From assembly GCA_964016885.1 (NCBI GenBank), contig OZ024748.1, forward strand, positions 32,027,595 through 32,091,594: a stretch of DNA of 64,000 nt, given 5' to 3'. Positions 24,546 through 38,223 of the stretch are shown in pieces. The first letter of the stretch is position 1. Each line of letters begins with the position of its first letter. The notes below the pieces were generated by a model, which was given only the letters and a program-made list of their open reading frames with translations, was not told the origin of the DNA and searched no databases. The stretch is from Eledone cirrhosa. Its lineage: Eukaryota; Mollusca; Cephalopoda; Octopoda; Eledonidae. A program made the translations under genes and the position numbers.

Positions 24546-24827
24546 CTAAAAGCTGACCTCACACAATTGAAGAAAGCTATGGAGTAGGAAGATAAGTACG
24601 GTTGTTTGATGAATATCATCAGTCACCCATGTATACCAGTCTACCCTCTCTATGCCACCGATGTTGTCCAAGGGAAAGGTAATGGCTGACACATCTTGGT
24701 ACCAGTGACATCACTCCATATATATACACAGTGATATCACAACATATATACTATATATATACTGTATATCATATATAAATATATATATATACATCATATA
24801 TATATTATATATATATACTATGTACAG

Positions 24828-24909
<82 letters not shown>

Positions 24910-25245
24910 TGTGTATATGCATTATATGATCTCCAAGTATATATAGTGTATATACACCATATATGATGTTGTCAAAGAGAAAGGCTATAGCTGATACAGC
25001 TTGGCACCAGTGGCATCACAACATATATATACTATATATATACACTATATATATACACTATATATATATATTATACAGTATATATACACTATATACATAT
25101 TATATATACACTGTGTACAGTATATATTATACACTATATATGTTGTCCAAGAGAAAGGCTATGGCCGATACAGCTTGGCACCAGTGACATCACAACATAT
25201 ATATACACTATCTATATTATACAGTATATATACACTATAGATATA
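24546..25245 (-). repeat. LINE-derived unit, SINE-tail minisatellite and (TA)n
   Basis: Begins with a partial 61-bp LINE-derived unit (24546-24592), followed by three SINE-tail modules (24660, 24965, 25140) separated by TA-rich spacer, including a long TA run at 24827-24905. Confidence 0.75.
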
Positions 25246-25431
25246 TCCAAGAGAAAGGCTATGGCAGATACAGTTTGGCACCAGTGACATCACAGCTCAT
25301 TTCTACAGCTGAGTAAACTGGAGCAACGTGAAATAGAGTGTCTTGCTCAAGGACACAACACAACACCCTGTCCGAGAATCGAACTCACCACCTTTTAATT
25401 GTAAGCCCAATGCTCTAACCACTAAGCCATG
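25246..25431 (-). mobile_element. tRNA-derived SINE (OR1-like), full length
   Basis: On the minus strand: A box TAGTGGTTAGAGC, B box GAGTTCGATTCTCGG, a central GAGCAAGACACT region, and a 3' tail CACTGGTGCCAAACTGTATC...CTTTCTCTTGG. This matches my recollection of the octopus OR1 SINE layout. It is not a tRNA gene because the acceptor and anticodon stems are lost. Its tail module is the one amplified in the neighbouring minisatellites. Confidence 0.8.
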
Positions 25432-25446
25432 ATATATTCCAGAACC

Positions 25447-26747
25447 AACCGTGATTAGAGAGACCATAAAGACAACCGTTGTTTTCATAGTTTAAGCCTT
25501 AAAGTACCTCTCATACATGCTTTAAGTACATATAAACTCATGTGTTCACACTTTGTATTTAAACACCAAAAGACAGCCAGTAACGATCGTATAGAAACTA
25601 CCACCAACCATCGTACCACTAGTTACCAATGAGGACCATTGCCAACCACAGTAGCCACTTGGTAATACACTGCACATCTCCCGCCAATCTGTGAAGGGTT
25701 TGTAGTAGATTAGAGAAAAACACAATCAGTAAAACAGTAATGGAAGGAAAAATAAAAACATAATTAAAACCTGAAGGTGTCCCTTCCTTACGATATACAC
25801 TTTAATAACATTGAAACTTATTTGATAAGTTTAAAATTTAAACACTTTTTATTCAGACGTACCGCGATAAGAAATTAGATACGTTCAAGAAAAATCCGCG
25901 ATGTAACGGAACCGCGATATAGCGGGAGATTACTGTATATATACACACACACAGCATACATCTATCTATATACACTGATAACATTTATTTCGATTTTTTA
26001 CTTTAAAATGTTGACTGAGGGTGCGACAACTGTTTCTTGTTTGAGGTTGTTCCAGTGATTGAAATATAGACGGAGGTATTTTAAATAATAAAGACAGTCA
26101 TGATAACAATATATTTTATATCACATGTCACAGTGGAATCTGGTGATTAAAAAATAACACATCAACATTTCAGTTTGGAAGTTTTTTTTCTATATATAAA
26201 AGTGGAGGAAGAAATATATTTTTCTAGTGTTGTTATATACATTTTCACTTGTATATAATTACTGGATCGTTGTAGGGTTCACATAATTATATTATTTACA
26301 CACATTAATATAGACATTAAGTAAATATTTGTCAACTTACCTCCTTCAGATATAATCAATGTGTTGTTAGTTTTACTAAACAACCATAGAAATAATCTCT
26401 TTGTTATCAAATTAGAAGTTGCAAAATGTTATCAGCTTTATTTCACGACATTAACGTTGGTGTATCTTCTTCATCTTTAGTCATGAATTGATATCTTGTC
26501 AGAATGAAGTAGTGAGGCTGACTATATGTCTTTAGCTACAGATTTGATAGGAAATATATATATATTAGGTTGATATGTGGTCTAAAATATATATATATTG
26601 TCTATAAATGACTGATAGCAGATCTTCTGGTGAAATAGTAGTTTTACTACTACAGATTGTAATGGAACTCTTAGTAGACACAATTGTAAAGTAAGAATAG
26701 ATATGACAGTGTAAGACTGATGTCAGGGAAAGAAAATTGTGTATATA
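25447..26747. repeat. block G, unit 1
   Basis: A noncoding ~1.3-kb repeat also found at 54996-56195 and partly at 24190. It contains ACCGCGATATAGCGGGAGATTACTG near 25909-25934, which looks like one terminal inverted repeat of a DNA transposon. No opposite end was found. It lies directly before block A in the unit order. Confidence 0.65.
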
Positions 26748-27067
26748 TATAACAAAATACTAGTGTGTATGAATGTAACATAAACAATTTGTGGATATAT
26801 AGAACAGAAAAGTTGACATGTCAATGAATAGATGAGAGAATGAAACAAAGTTATTAGTTACCGTTTGGTTGCCAGGTGAACGCGCCTGGGCGACGACTCC
26901 TGGCGAAGGCCAGGAGCCGAAAAGGCGAATGAGAGAGAGAGAACTTAAAGTTGTTAGTTTTATAGGGTTCTGACAGGAAGTTACAGAAAGGGTTCTACTT
27001 CCTGTCTAGAGAGCGTTAATCTATTGGGGATGTGAGTGTCACAACAAGGGAGGCAACTCCTGCTACA
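26748..27067 (-). repeat. LTR, left copy
   Basis: Matches 28696-29048 closely, but lacks ~30 bp near its start. Confidence 0.8.
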
Positions 27068-27264
27068 TATATATAATTTAAAGATATTTTACTCAAAACC
27101 TACGACAGTAAAGAAGAACAGATAAAGACATTCAATGTAGAAGAGCACTCGGAGTTCCTAAAAAATAACTTACTAGAGGCGATGGATGAGATATGTGGCT
27201 GGAGTAAGACCACAGGCAGGAGGAGAGGGACTTGGTGGTGGAACAATAAGGTAGATGAGGCACT
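27068..27264 (+). repeat. copied LINE B fragment
   Basis: Nearly identical to 29049-29245, including the A-M-D-E-I-C-G-W-S coding segment. It is followed by CTACA, the end of an LTR, and then the LTR-element interior. Confidence 0.8.
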
Positions 27265-28586
27265 ACATTATCCCCCGCCAGATTTTTAAAATATAAAAGT
27301 CGAATGAAATATGTATGTAGTAAGTTGGCGAGAATGTTGTAACAGGCATGAAAATTATGAAAAAAAAATAATGTTTGCAAAAATCAATGATAGATATCAA
27401 GGTAGCCAACCGCTCTTGGCCAGAGATCGACTGGACATCTATCTATCCATCACCCAAAGATAAAATGTCATCAAAGTAAGAGAAGAGCTCAAAGTTCAAA
27501 TGTACAAAATATAGTTCACAGGTGTGCAATCACATGACAGCAGGAAAGAAAGTGTGTTCCAGAGAATGAATGCAGGTGGTTTCTGTTCTGTGGTGTAACG
27601 TGAAATTTCCAACCTCCGAATGGATTTTCTCACAGGAAGAGTGCTGCAAAAATAAATTCTCTGGCTTGTTCTGCTGGTTTTGTTTGTTGATGAAGCTGTG
27701 TTGCTGTTGATGTTGTTGTCTCGCGGAGTGAGCGTATTCGATGTTTAAATTCACAGTAAAAAAATTTTTTCAGAAAAAATGAGTTGCGCAAAGTGCTAGA
27801 AATAACAGCCGAAGTTGACGGTCGATGTTGAGAATGCATTGACCTGGAGGGTCAAGAGGCCAGCGACCAAAGAAATAAGCATTCTGAATAAATGCGCAGT
27901 TTTCAACGGCAAATTTACGTGGTAAATTTTTAAACCGGCAAATAGGAGAATATAGCTTAAGGCTGGAGAATCCTTGGGGAGAAACGTTATCCCTGGCGTG
28001 TGGATATCTCACTGAATCGAGATATCTCCGTGAGTCGAGAATTTGTGCTGCCTACACGTGCCAATACAAAGTTAAGTTGAAAAAAAAAAAAAAAAATTTC
28101 TATTGCGCGTGAAAATGGCGCGAAAATGATAGTGCAACAGGTCGTTGGCAGCCATTTTGAAAAATTGTGTGTGTGAAAGTGACAATGATGAAAAAGAAAG
28201 AAAGGCTTCACTTAGCATAACAAATATGGCGAGTTCAATTTTTCTTTTGTGAACGATGAAGAAAACGATGAAAAAAAAGGCAATGGTTGAGATTCATCGA
28301 AAATAACAATTCCTGTTGAAATGTTTTTAAAAAAAAAAAATCAAATTTCTTTTTTTTTTATTTGTCTTTAAAGTGTTCGTTGTAAGAAACGAGAAACATA
28401 TATATATCCACAGTGAACTGTGACAGTTAGTGGATGCGTGAGGGGAAAAGAGTCTGTCTGGACGAAAATTTCACATGTGCGTGTGTGCGTTTCTTTGACT
28501 GAGTATTTTCATAGTTTGTCAATGAAATTTGCTGTGTATTCGTAATGTTACTCACACAACACCAGATTCTGCTATTTTTATTTTTT

Positions 28587-28694
28587 TTCGGGGTCACCAC
28601 TTATAACAATGAACGGCTGCGTGTTCGTATCACGTCGGGGTCACCACTTATAACAATGAACGGCTGCGTGTTCGTATCACGTCGGGGTAACCAC
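28587..28694 (-). repeat. tandem tRNA-Trp primer-binding-site repeat
   Basis: On the plus strand a ~50-bp phrase with GGCTGCGTGTTCGTATCACG, TCGGGGTCACCA and CTTATAACAATGAAC is repeated about 2.3 times. Each copy resembles the 3' ~30 nt of tRNA-Trp including the T arm and CCA. Confidence 0.75.
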
Positions 28695-28695
28695 T

Positions 28696-29048
28696 TATAA
28701 CAAAATACTGGATTGTATGAATGTAACAAGGAGACGATCGATTTGTGTGTATAATATTTAATAAACAATTTGTGGATATATAGAACAATGGAGTTGACAT
28801 GTCAATGAATAGATGAGAGAATGAAACAAAGTAATTAGTAACCGTTTGGTTGCCATGTGAACGCGCCTGGGCGACGACTCCTGGCGAAGGCCAGGAGCCG
28901 TAAAGGCGAATGAGAGAGAGAGAACTTAAAGTTGTTAGTTTTATAGGGTTCTGACAGGAAGTTACAGAAAGGGTTCTACTTCCTGTCTAGAGAGCGTTAA
29001 TCTATTGGGGATGTGAGTGTCACAACAAGGGAGGCAACTCCTGCTACA
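28696..29048 (-). repeat. LTR, right copy (5' LTR of the minus-strand element)
   Basis: A 353-bp LTR ending CTGCTACA on the plus strand. Contains the GCCTGGG...CCAGGAGCC segment shared with the other LTRs. Confidence 0.8.
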
Positions 29049-31577
29049 TATATATAATTTAAAGATATTTTACTCAAAACCTACGACAGTAAAGAAGAAC
29101 AGATAAAGACATTCAATGTAGAAGAGCACTCGGAGTTCCTAAAAAATAACTTACTAGAGGCGATGGATGAGATATGTGGCTGGAGTAAGACCACAGGCAG
29201 GAGGAGGGTGACTTGGTGGTGGAACAATAAGGTAGATGAGGCAGTTAAAGCCAAGAGACAGGCATGGAAAGAATGGAAGAACGGGGAGAGCAGGGTACAT
29301 TACATAGATACCAGGAGGGAAGCTAGGCGACAAGTATACTTAGCTAGGAGGGAAGCAGAGGATAGGAAAATTCAAGCATGTTTTGCAATGTGAGGACCTG
29401 AAACAGGAGGTGTTCAAGATTGCCAGGCAGTGTGTCAGAGAGAATTGCGATGTCATTGGAGAGAAGTGTATCTGGAATGATAAAGGTGAGTTTTCCGTCA
29501 CAAGTGCTGAGAAGAAAGATGCGTGGAAGAGCCATTATGATAGATTATTAAATAAGGAGAATGCATGGGAAGAAGAGACCCTACCCCAAGTAAACCCTAT
29601 AGAGGAGCCGGCAGTATAAGTCAGCAGCAGCGTAGTAAGTAAGGTAATCAAAGATATGAAGATGGGGAAGGCAAACGGTCCATCGGGTATAGCTGCTGAG
29701 ATGCTGAAGGCATCTGGGTCGGTAGGTCACACTATAACCACACGTATTGTTAACCAGATAATAATAGAAGGTGCCATACCAAAGGATTGGTGCAGTAGCA
29801 TCATTGTCAACTGCTACAAAGGTAAAGGTGATGCACTAGATAGAGGAAACTATAGAGGTATAAAGCTGATGGACAAAGTCATGAAAGTTATAGCACAGTT
29901 GATTAGGGACGAGGTGAAACTAGATGAAAGGCAATTTGGGTTTGTGCCAGGAAGAGGCACCACTGATGCCCTCTTCCTTGTGAGGCAGTTACAGGAAAAC
30001 TACCTAGCTAAAAGTAAGCTGCTCTACCTGGCTTTTGTCGATATGGAAAAAGCCTTCGACAGGGTGCCATGTGCTATAATCTGGTCGGCTCTTAGAAAAC
30101 TAGGAGTAGATGAATGGCTTGTGAAAGCTGTACAAGCCATGTATAGGGGAGCAGTCAGAAAAGTTAGGATTAGCAATGAGTATAGCGAGGAATTTAGCAT
30201 ACAGGTCGGTGTCCACCAGGACTCTGTTCTTAGCCCTCTCCTGTTCATCATAGTCCTGCAGGCAATAACAGAGGAGTTTAAGACCAGATGCCCACGGGGA
30301 CTCCTGTATGCAGATGACCTCGCACTTATAGCTGAATCTATGGTAGAACTAGAGAAGAAATTCCAAACTTGGAAGCAGGGACTAGAAAGAAAGGGTCTCA
30401 AAGTCAACATGACAAAGACTAAGGTCCTTGTAAGTAGACGAGAAAACAGAACCCAGATCCCCTCACGGAAATGGCCTTGCTCAGTATATAGGAAAAGTGT
30501 AAGTAGGAACTCCATTCTCTGCCCCAAATGCAAACAATGGGTACATAAGAGATGTAACGGGATCTCAGGAAGCTTAATTAAGAATGTAGGCTTCACATGT
30601 AGCAGCTGTGCTGGGACAGCAAGCAGCAAACAGCCACAGGAAACAAGTACCACCAATCTCTGTGGGGCCTCTGTAGAAACAGTAGACAGCTTCTGCTACC
30701 TAGGTGACCGAATTAGCAGCGGAGGTGGGTGTTCGGAAAGTACAATAACTAGGGTAGAGAACGGAGTGGAAGAAGTTCAGAGAGCTACTGCCACTGCTAG
30801 CTGCAAAAGGCTTTTCCCTCAAAATGAAAGGCAGACTGTATGATGCGTGTATTCGAACAGCAATGTTACATGATAGTGAGACCTGGGCGCTGAAGGTGGA
30901 AGACTTACATAGATTAGAAAGAAACGAAGCCTGCATGCTCTGATGGATGTGTAATATACGCGAACGGCAAAGCATAAATGAATTGAGAGAGAGACTGAGC
31001 ATCAGAGGAATCAAGTGCTGTGTGCAGGAGAGGTGGTTGCGTTGGTATGGACATGTGATGCACATGAAGGATGACAGCTGCATAAAAAGTTGCAGAGCAC
31101 TAGAAGTCGATGGAAACCGCGGAGTGGGGAGACCCAAGAAGACCTGGTATGAGGTGATAAAAGCCGACCTTACCCAATTACACCTTTCAAAGGCGATGAC
31201 ACATGACCGTGACCTCTAGCGTCACGCAGTAATACAGAAGACTCGGACCCCCAGGGGTACAAGCCGAAGCTGAAGCATATAGACAATATGACCCCACACC
31301 CTCCCTCTGTAAAGTGGTCGTGGAGGTGCCACGGCAAAAAAACACCCAGCCCACACTCTAAAGTGGATGTGTAGGCGCCACGGAAAAAAGCACCCAGCAC
31401 TCACTGTAAATGAGGTTGGTGTTAGGAAGGGCATCCAGCTGTAGAAATCAAGCCAGAATCAGTTCCCGTATGAGCAAGACAAGGTCAGCCGACTGGACAC
31501 TGCCCACAACAGGACAACTCGTTTAACCCATGCTAGCGTGGAAGAATGGGCGTAAAACGGTGATGATGATGATGATG
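29049..31577 (+). mobile_element. LINE B, endonuclease/RT-type non-LTR retrotransposon
   Basis: The best preserved LINE of the window. It lacks the endonuclease (5'-truncated at 29049 next to an LTR) but holds the linker (29056-29619), RT core, cysteine-rich knuckle, C-terminal domain (to ~31219), a 3'UTR with GTTAGGAAGGGCATCCAGC and a TGATGATGATGATGA tail ending at 31577. Short tandem trinucleotide tails of this kind occur in RTE-like LINEs, but the clade is uncertain. A TAA at 29617-29619 and frameshifts near 29390 and 30765 inactivate it. Confidence 0.85.
29656..30843 (+). pseudogene. LINE B reverse transcriptase core
   Basis: A 395-codon frame copying RNA into DNA at the nicked target in intact relatives. 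It shows G-K-A-N-G-P-S-G (residues 4-11), G-N-Y-R-G-I-K-L (64-71), motif A F-V-D-M-E-K-A-F-D (127-135), G-V-H-Q-x-S-V-L-S-P (185-194), catalytic Y-A-D-D (218-221) and a downstream cysteine/histidine cluster (C275, C289, C292, H297, C300, C315, C318). Position 189 is D where family members, including LINE D, have G, and the second cysteine of the cluster is Y. A TAA separates it from the linker, and a frameshift near codon 370 cuts off the C-terminal domain. Confidence 0.85.
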
Positions 31578-31840
31578 AATTGTTACACAAGATATAATTA
31601 GATTAATTAAAGTTATAATGAACACTGCAGATACACGGTGTCATTGGGAATGTTTCAACTCTCGTACGAGAGTTGAAACAGTTCCAATCATATTTAATTT
31701 ATTGTAAATCAGAAAGTATCACTCAGTAAAATATCAATTATATATCAATAAGAAAACCTATACGTAGTCTGCTAGAAATAGCAGCGATATTATCCATTAT
31801 AACTGCTCTCTCTCTATATATATATATATACATATATGTT
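31578..31840. repeat. block A, unit 2 (short)
   Basis: Copy of 11788-12080, retaining the opening and CTAGAAATAGCAG phrases and ending in a CT/TA microsatellite. The TG-rich part is replaced by foldback DNA. Confidence 0.75.
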
Positions 31841-32040
31841 TAGTTATGTAATAAACAACATAAGATAATTATTTCATGTACCAGTAGTTTCTTGAAGGCA
31901 GATGTTATGTCTGTCTTCAGTCGTCAGAATGAATAAGATGTCATTTATTCATTTTGACGACTGAAGACAGACATAACATCTGCCTTCAAGAAACCACTGG
32001 TAAATGAAATAATTATGTTTTGTTGTTTATAACATAACTA
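31841..32040. repeat. foldback element, ~95-bp arms
   Basis: The left arm starts TAGTTATGTAATAAACAAC and the right arm ends GTTGTTTATAACATAACTA. The arms match almost throughout around a short centre near 31940. It lies beside a TA microsatellite. A partial third arm occurs at 32149-32208. Confidence 0.85.
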
Positions 32041-32309
32041 ATAAGCTCTGTAGCCTACATAGAGCACTCTTTTTTCCTGTACCGTTCCGACGGAAATACT
32101 ACATGTATATGTATATATATATAAATATATGTGCACAAAATATATACAGAGCTTATTAGTTATGTAATAAACAACATAAAATAATTATTTCATGTACCAG
32201 TAATATACATGGGTATAGTCTAACCCATGCTAGCGTAAATAGACGTTGATGATGATGATGATATATATTCATATATTATATATATATCCTCATCACAGTT
32301 TAAACTCCA
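32041..32309. repeat. foldback-associated and microsatellite DNA
   Basis: Contains an AGAGCACTC...TTCCGACGGAA phrase shared with 56716-56755, a partial foldback arm (32149-32208) and a (GAT)n tract near 32245-32262. Confidence 0.6.
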
Positions 32310-33478
32310 ATTTAAATGCTAGCATGGGTCAGACAAGTTGTCCTGTTGTGTGAAAACTTAGATCAAATGACCCTGTCTTGCTCATGCTAGAACCATTTCT
32401 GGTTGGTTTCTATGGCTGGATGCCCTTCCTAACTCTAACCACATTTACAGGGTGGACTAGGTATTTATTGTTGTGTTGCTAACATGACCAACCTACAGGG
32501 TGGACTGGGTGCTTTTTGTTGTGTCACCAGCATGACTACCTTGCAGGGAAGGTTAGGTGCTCTTTTGTCATGTTACCTAACAAAGAGGACTCTGTGTTCT
32601 TTTGTCATGACACCTGCATGACCACCTTACAGGGTTGCCTGAGGGTTTGGCCATTTCAGCAGCATTGGAGGAGAGTATGTTAAGCTTTCCATACTTGTAT
32701 ACATGGGTTGGTCAAGAGAGGTGAATCATGTGAATGTAGAGTGGGGATTGGAGAGATAGGTCAGGGTGGTGTACTTAGTAGGTAAGGGGGTGTTAAGACA
32801 TGGAGAGGAGGAAAATTGGAGCATCTCTACCTACATATACATCACATGTCCATACCACAGCAATCTCCTATTCTGTATACTGTATCTTATCCTCTTATGC
32901 CCAGGTTCTCTCTCAGTTTATTAACACGTTCCCCTTCATGTATATTCATGTTACACATCCATTGGAGAATTCAAGCTTCATTTCTATCCAATCCTCAGAG
33001 GTCCTCACTGAAATGCAGCATTGCTGTTCATATGCACACAACAATTTGATGAAACCTTTTATAGCTATCAGCAGTTGTAGCACCCTAAACCTCTGCCATC
33101 TTGTTCTTACTCTGGTTACTGTACTTTCAGAACTCCTACCTCCACTGCTAATTTGGTACCCCAGCTAACTGTCAACTGCTTCTACGGAACCCTTTAAATA
33201 TTTGATAGAGCTTGTCTTCTCAAAGCGATTGCTGCTTACTGCTCTAGCGCAGTGACCCCCATGTAAAATCTACGTTCTTAGCTAACTTACCACATATGTG
33301 AGACCATTGGTTTCCAAGTTCACTTATGGCACCACTGTTTATTAGGGGAGGCATTTCCAAGCAGACCCTTCATTGCTGACAAATATATTAAAAAGTTCTT
33401 TCCTCCAGTAATTTTTACCCTAAACAGAGGAGAGTTTCATATTGTCAAAAAGGGAGGTAAATGTCAGGCTTAATTATA
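32310..33478 (-). mobile_element. non-LTR retrotransposon remnant E, unit 2
   Basis: Shortened copy of 12812-14402: the 3'UTR at 32310-32660, then C-terminal coding remnants to 33478 on the minus strand, with many stops. The segment encoding the ORF end is deleted. Confidence 0.65.
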
Positions 33479-33481
33479 CAT

Positions 33482-34095
33482 GTAATTAGACACACATAGA
33501 AGTGGTCGATAGCTTTTGCAATCTAGGTGACTTAATTAGCAGTGGAGGGGGCTGCTCTGAAAGATGAATAGCTAGAATAAGGATAGGATGGAAAAAGTTG
33601 AGAGAGCTACTGCAACAGTTGACCACAAAAGGCTTCTCTCTCTGTACAAAAGGATGACTGTATGACACGTGGGTGATGTGCAATGATGTATGGTAACGAA
33701 ACAAGGGATGTAACTGCAGAGGATATGTAGACTGGAGAGAAATGCAACAACCATGCTTTGTAGGATATGTTATGTAAGTTCAAGAAGAAGCTGGGTTTAA
33801 GAGTGATCTGAAGTGGTGTGTAAGAGAGAACACTATGTTTGTACGACATGTGATGCACATGTATAATGACCACTGGGTGAAGGAGAGCCAGGAAATCCCA
33901 GTAGAAGGAAACCATAGTAGAGGTAGACTAAGAAAGGCCTGGACAGAGGCTGTGTGAACTGACTGCAAATGACTGACTCTCACAGAGGAGATGACAAAGG
34001 AACACGACGTGTTGAAAGATGCCATGATGAGAAGGACATGTCCCATCAAGCAAGCATGTAAAACAGACATAAAAACGATGATGTTGATGACGTAC
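33482..34095 (+). mobile_element. non-LTR retrotransposon remnant F, unit 2
   Basis: Copy of 15889-16545 with the same stop-ridden C-terminal coding segment and a GATGATGTTGATGA end. Confidence 0.7.
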
Positions 34096-34283
34096 ATATA
34101 CATACATACATACACAAATGAATCAAATACAGATATGTACATACGTATATACAAACATAGATACAAACATATACATGGACACAAATTTCTACACACACAC
34201 ATTCACATATATATAACGTATATAGTCTTGGTTACAACTTCTACAAATAAAATGAAAAGAGAAGAATTTCTTAGTAAAACAGA

Positions 34284-34289
34284 TTTATT
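34284..34289 (-). promoter_or_regulatory. poly(A) signal AATAAA, zinc-finger unit 2
   Basis: Conserved hexamer at the place equivalent to 16743-16748. Confidence 0.5.
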
Positions 34290-34369
34290 CAAAATATTAA
34301 CAACATTGGTGGCACTATTTTAGGTGAGTGATATGGTTTTTATCTTGTCTAATTGTGTTGCATTAAGTA

Positions 34370-34715
34370 ATATTTACAAAAGAACGATTTATCACAGACA
34401 TCACAGTGATATAGTTCCTCTCCTGTATGTGTTAGTGCGTAGTGAATCCACAACATTTAGAGAAGGATTTACCACAGACATCACAGTGATATGGTTCCTC
34501 TCCTGTATGTGTTAGTGTCTAGTGAAACAACAACATTTAGAGAATGATTTACCAAATATATCAATGTGATATGGCTTCCCAGCTGAATGTATATGATTGT
34601 GTGTAGTTAATGTAACATTCAAAGAGAATTATTTCCCTCAGATATCACATTGATATGTAATTGTATTCTCATTAATTCACAAATTTGAGGGAATTATTTA
34701 TCACTGATGTCAATG
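34370..34715 (-). pseudogene. decayed C2H2 fingers in the 3' flank, unit 2
   Basis: Same decayed repeats as at 16830-17170, with a shortened linker and a TAA inside the histidine region. Confidence 0.7.
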
Positions 34716-34717
34716 CG

Positions 34718-36458
<1,741 letters not shown>

Positions 36459-37262
36459 AATTATTTCTTCTTCAACAGAATATACAGAATGTTTTCCTTG
36501 TAATATTGTTTATATTATATTTCTTATAGAATATTTCTTCTTCTATATTTCCCTCAACTATATTTCAGTTAATATCTGAAGATAATACAAACTTCTTTTT
36601 CATCCAAGTTTAGTTAAAATACAAAACCAACAAAATAAACTCAGTTTTGAGGAAATATTTCACAGTAATACGACGAGAGATTTATATAAACAGTGTTATA
36701 TAAGTACTGCTTCGAATGTTTTAGTCTTGAATGATGATAAATAGAGGTGATGTATCAAAGATTGAAAATAATAATTTATCCCAATGTCAACTGATATTCT
36801 GAAATAAGAAAGAAACAGTATGAGATAATACAGAATAGTTTAGAAGCAGAGATAGATTTAACAGTGGAAATGTTATATTTCTATATTGGTAAACTGTAGA
36901 TATCAACTTTCCTGTCCAGAGCAACTCTCTCCAAAGTAAGCACTGGTATTCCAGCATGCTCTATAAATTATATCCTTCTATCGCTTCAGAGGTCTGCTCT
37001 ATGGCAGTTTAGCAGAAAATTCATTCTTGTAGGACTTATAAGAAAGAAAAAGTATGAGGTAATAGAGAATACTTAAAATACAGAGATAGATTTAACAGTG
37101 GAAATATTACATGTCTACTACATTTCCCAGCGTCAAAGACATTACTTTTTCCCTAATATAAGTCTCAAAAATCTACCATACGTCCTGGAGGGCGAAGGTT
37201 ATTTAGTATTTTTTATCAAAAATCTTGACGACTTTGGCACCGGAAAATACGGTACATTGGCA
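36459..37262 (-). other. conserved 5' flank of zinc-finger gene 2
   Basis: Aligns with 18192-19008 and 48094-48630. No coding frame. Confidence 0.5.
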
Positions 37263-38030
37263 TATATGTCAAACTACAGCTGCACCATCATGATAGCGGT
37301 GTCATCTAGTACAAGGCCCCAAAACTGTGGTAACCTTGTGAGATGGGTTTGGCACGGCCGACTGGCTACCCTCCCTATAGTGGCACAGCCAACTGGTCAG
37401 CCCTTCTCGTAACCGTACCATCCAGTACCAGTCCCCATAACTATGGTAACATCATGGTTTGGCGCAGCTGGCTGACCACCTCTCCTCATAATGGTGCCAC
37501 CCAGTACCAGGCCCAAAAATTATAGTTACACTGTAAGATGGGTTCAGTCAGCCAACTGGCCTGTCCCTCCTCATAACAAAGCCATCCAGTTCCACACTGT
37601 AAACATGGTTCATGTTAGGAAGGGAATCCACCCGACCAAATTTACAGACCTCGCCTGAGCAAGGTGTGACACATGGCCAACCCTGGCCAGACATGCCTCC
37701 TGGTGTGGATGATCCGTCTAATCCATGCAAGAATGGAAAAATGGACGCTAAATGGTGATGACACAGACATATATATATATATCCCACCCAAACTGGACAT
37801 GTAAAAGACACAGCAAAAAGCACCCAACCCACACTGTAAAGTGGACATGTAGGTGTCTTGGGAAATGCATCCACTCCACACTGTCAATGTGGTTGGCAAT
37901 AGGAAGGGCATCCAGCCATTGAAAGCTAGCCAGAAACAGCCCTATATGAGTGAGACACAGTCACCTGACCCAACTTGCCTCTAACCCATGCTAGTGTGGA
38001 AGATGGACGTTAATTGATGATGATGATGAT
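37263..38030 (+). mobile_element. LINE 3'UTR fragments with GATGAT tails, unit 2
   Basis: Copy of 19009-19800 with the same two successive 3' ends. Confidence 0.7.
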
Positions 38031-38223
38031 ATAATAAAAGGTTGTAGTTTGCTTGAAGCATTCTATATAACATTGAAAGAGATAGAAGGCTAAACAATGC
38101 AAAATGGACTGTAAGATGAGGTAAGGAAAAGTAAAAGTTACCTGGTAATCTTTGTTTTGTTTTTTTGTTGTTGTTCGTTTATTTGTCCAATATTGTGGGA
38201 CCTAAAAGTCCTTTCTTTAGGGT

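Larger units (their letters stand above)
26748..29048 (-). mobile_element. LTR retrotransposon with a copied LINE segment inside
   Basis: From the right: LTR 28696-29048, repeated tRNA-Trp primer site (28587-28694), internal region 28586-27265 related to 7098-8360, then 27068-27264, which is a copy of LINE B sequence 29049-29245, then an LTR at 26748-27067. The internal region has no recognisable retroviral-type domains. A LINE piece between internal DNA and the left LTR is abnormal and implies recombination, gene conversion or template switching after insertion next to LINE B. Confidence 0.7.

Noticed and set aside
23522..25245. Regularly spaced repeats resembling a CRISPR array
   Set aside because: Spacers are TA-rich repeats of each other, units derive from a SINE tail, and the genome is eukaryotic.
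25372..25425. Possible tRNA gene (A and B boxes)
   Set aside because: Only promoter boxes of a SINE are present; no full cloverleaf or anticodon arm.
28600..28694. Possible tRNA-Trp half gene
   Set aside because: Lies exactly at the LTR boundary and is explained as a primer-binding site.
30024..30656. 210-codon minus-strand frame
   Set aside because: Antisense of the LINE B reverse transcriptase.
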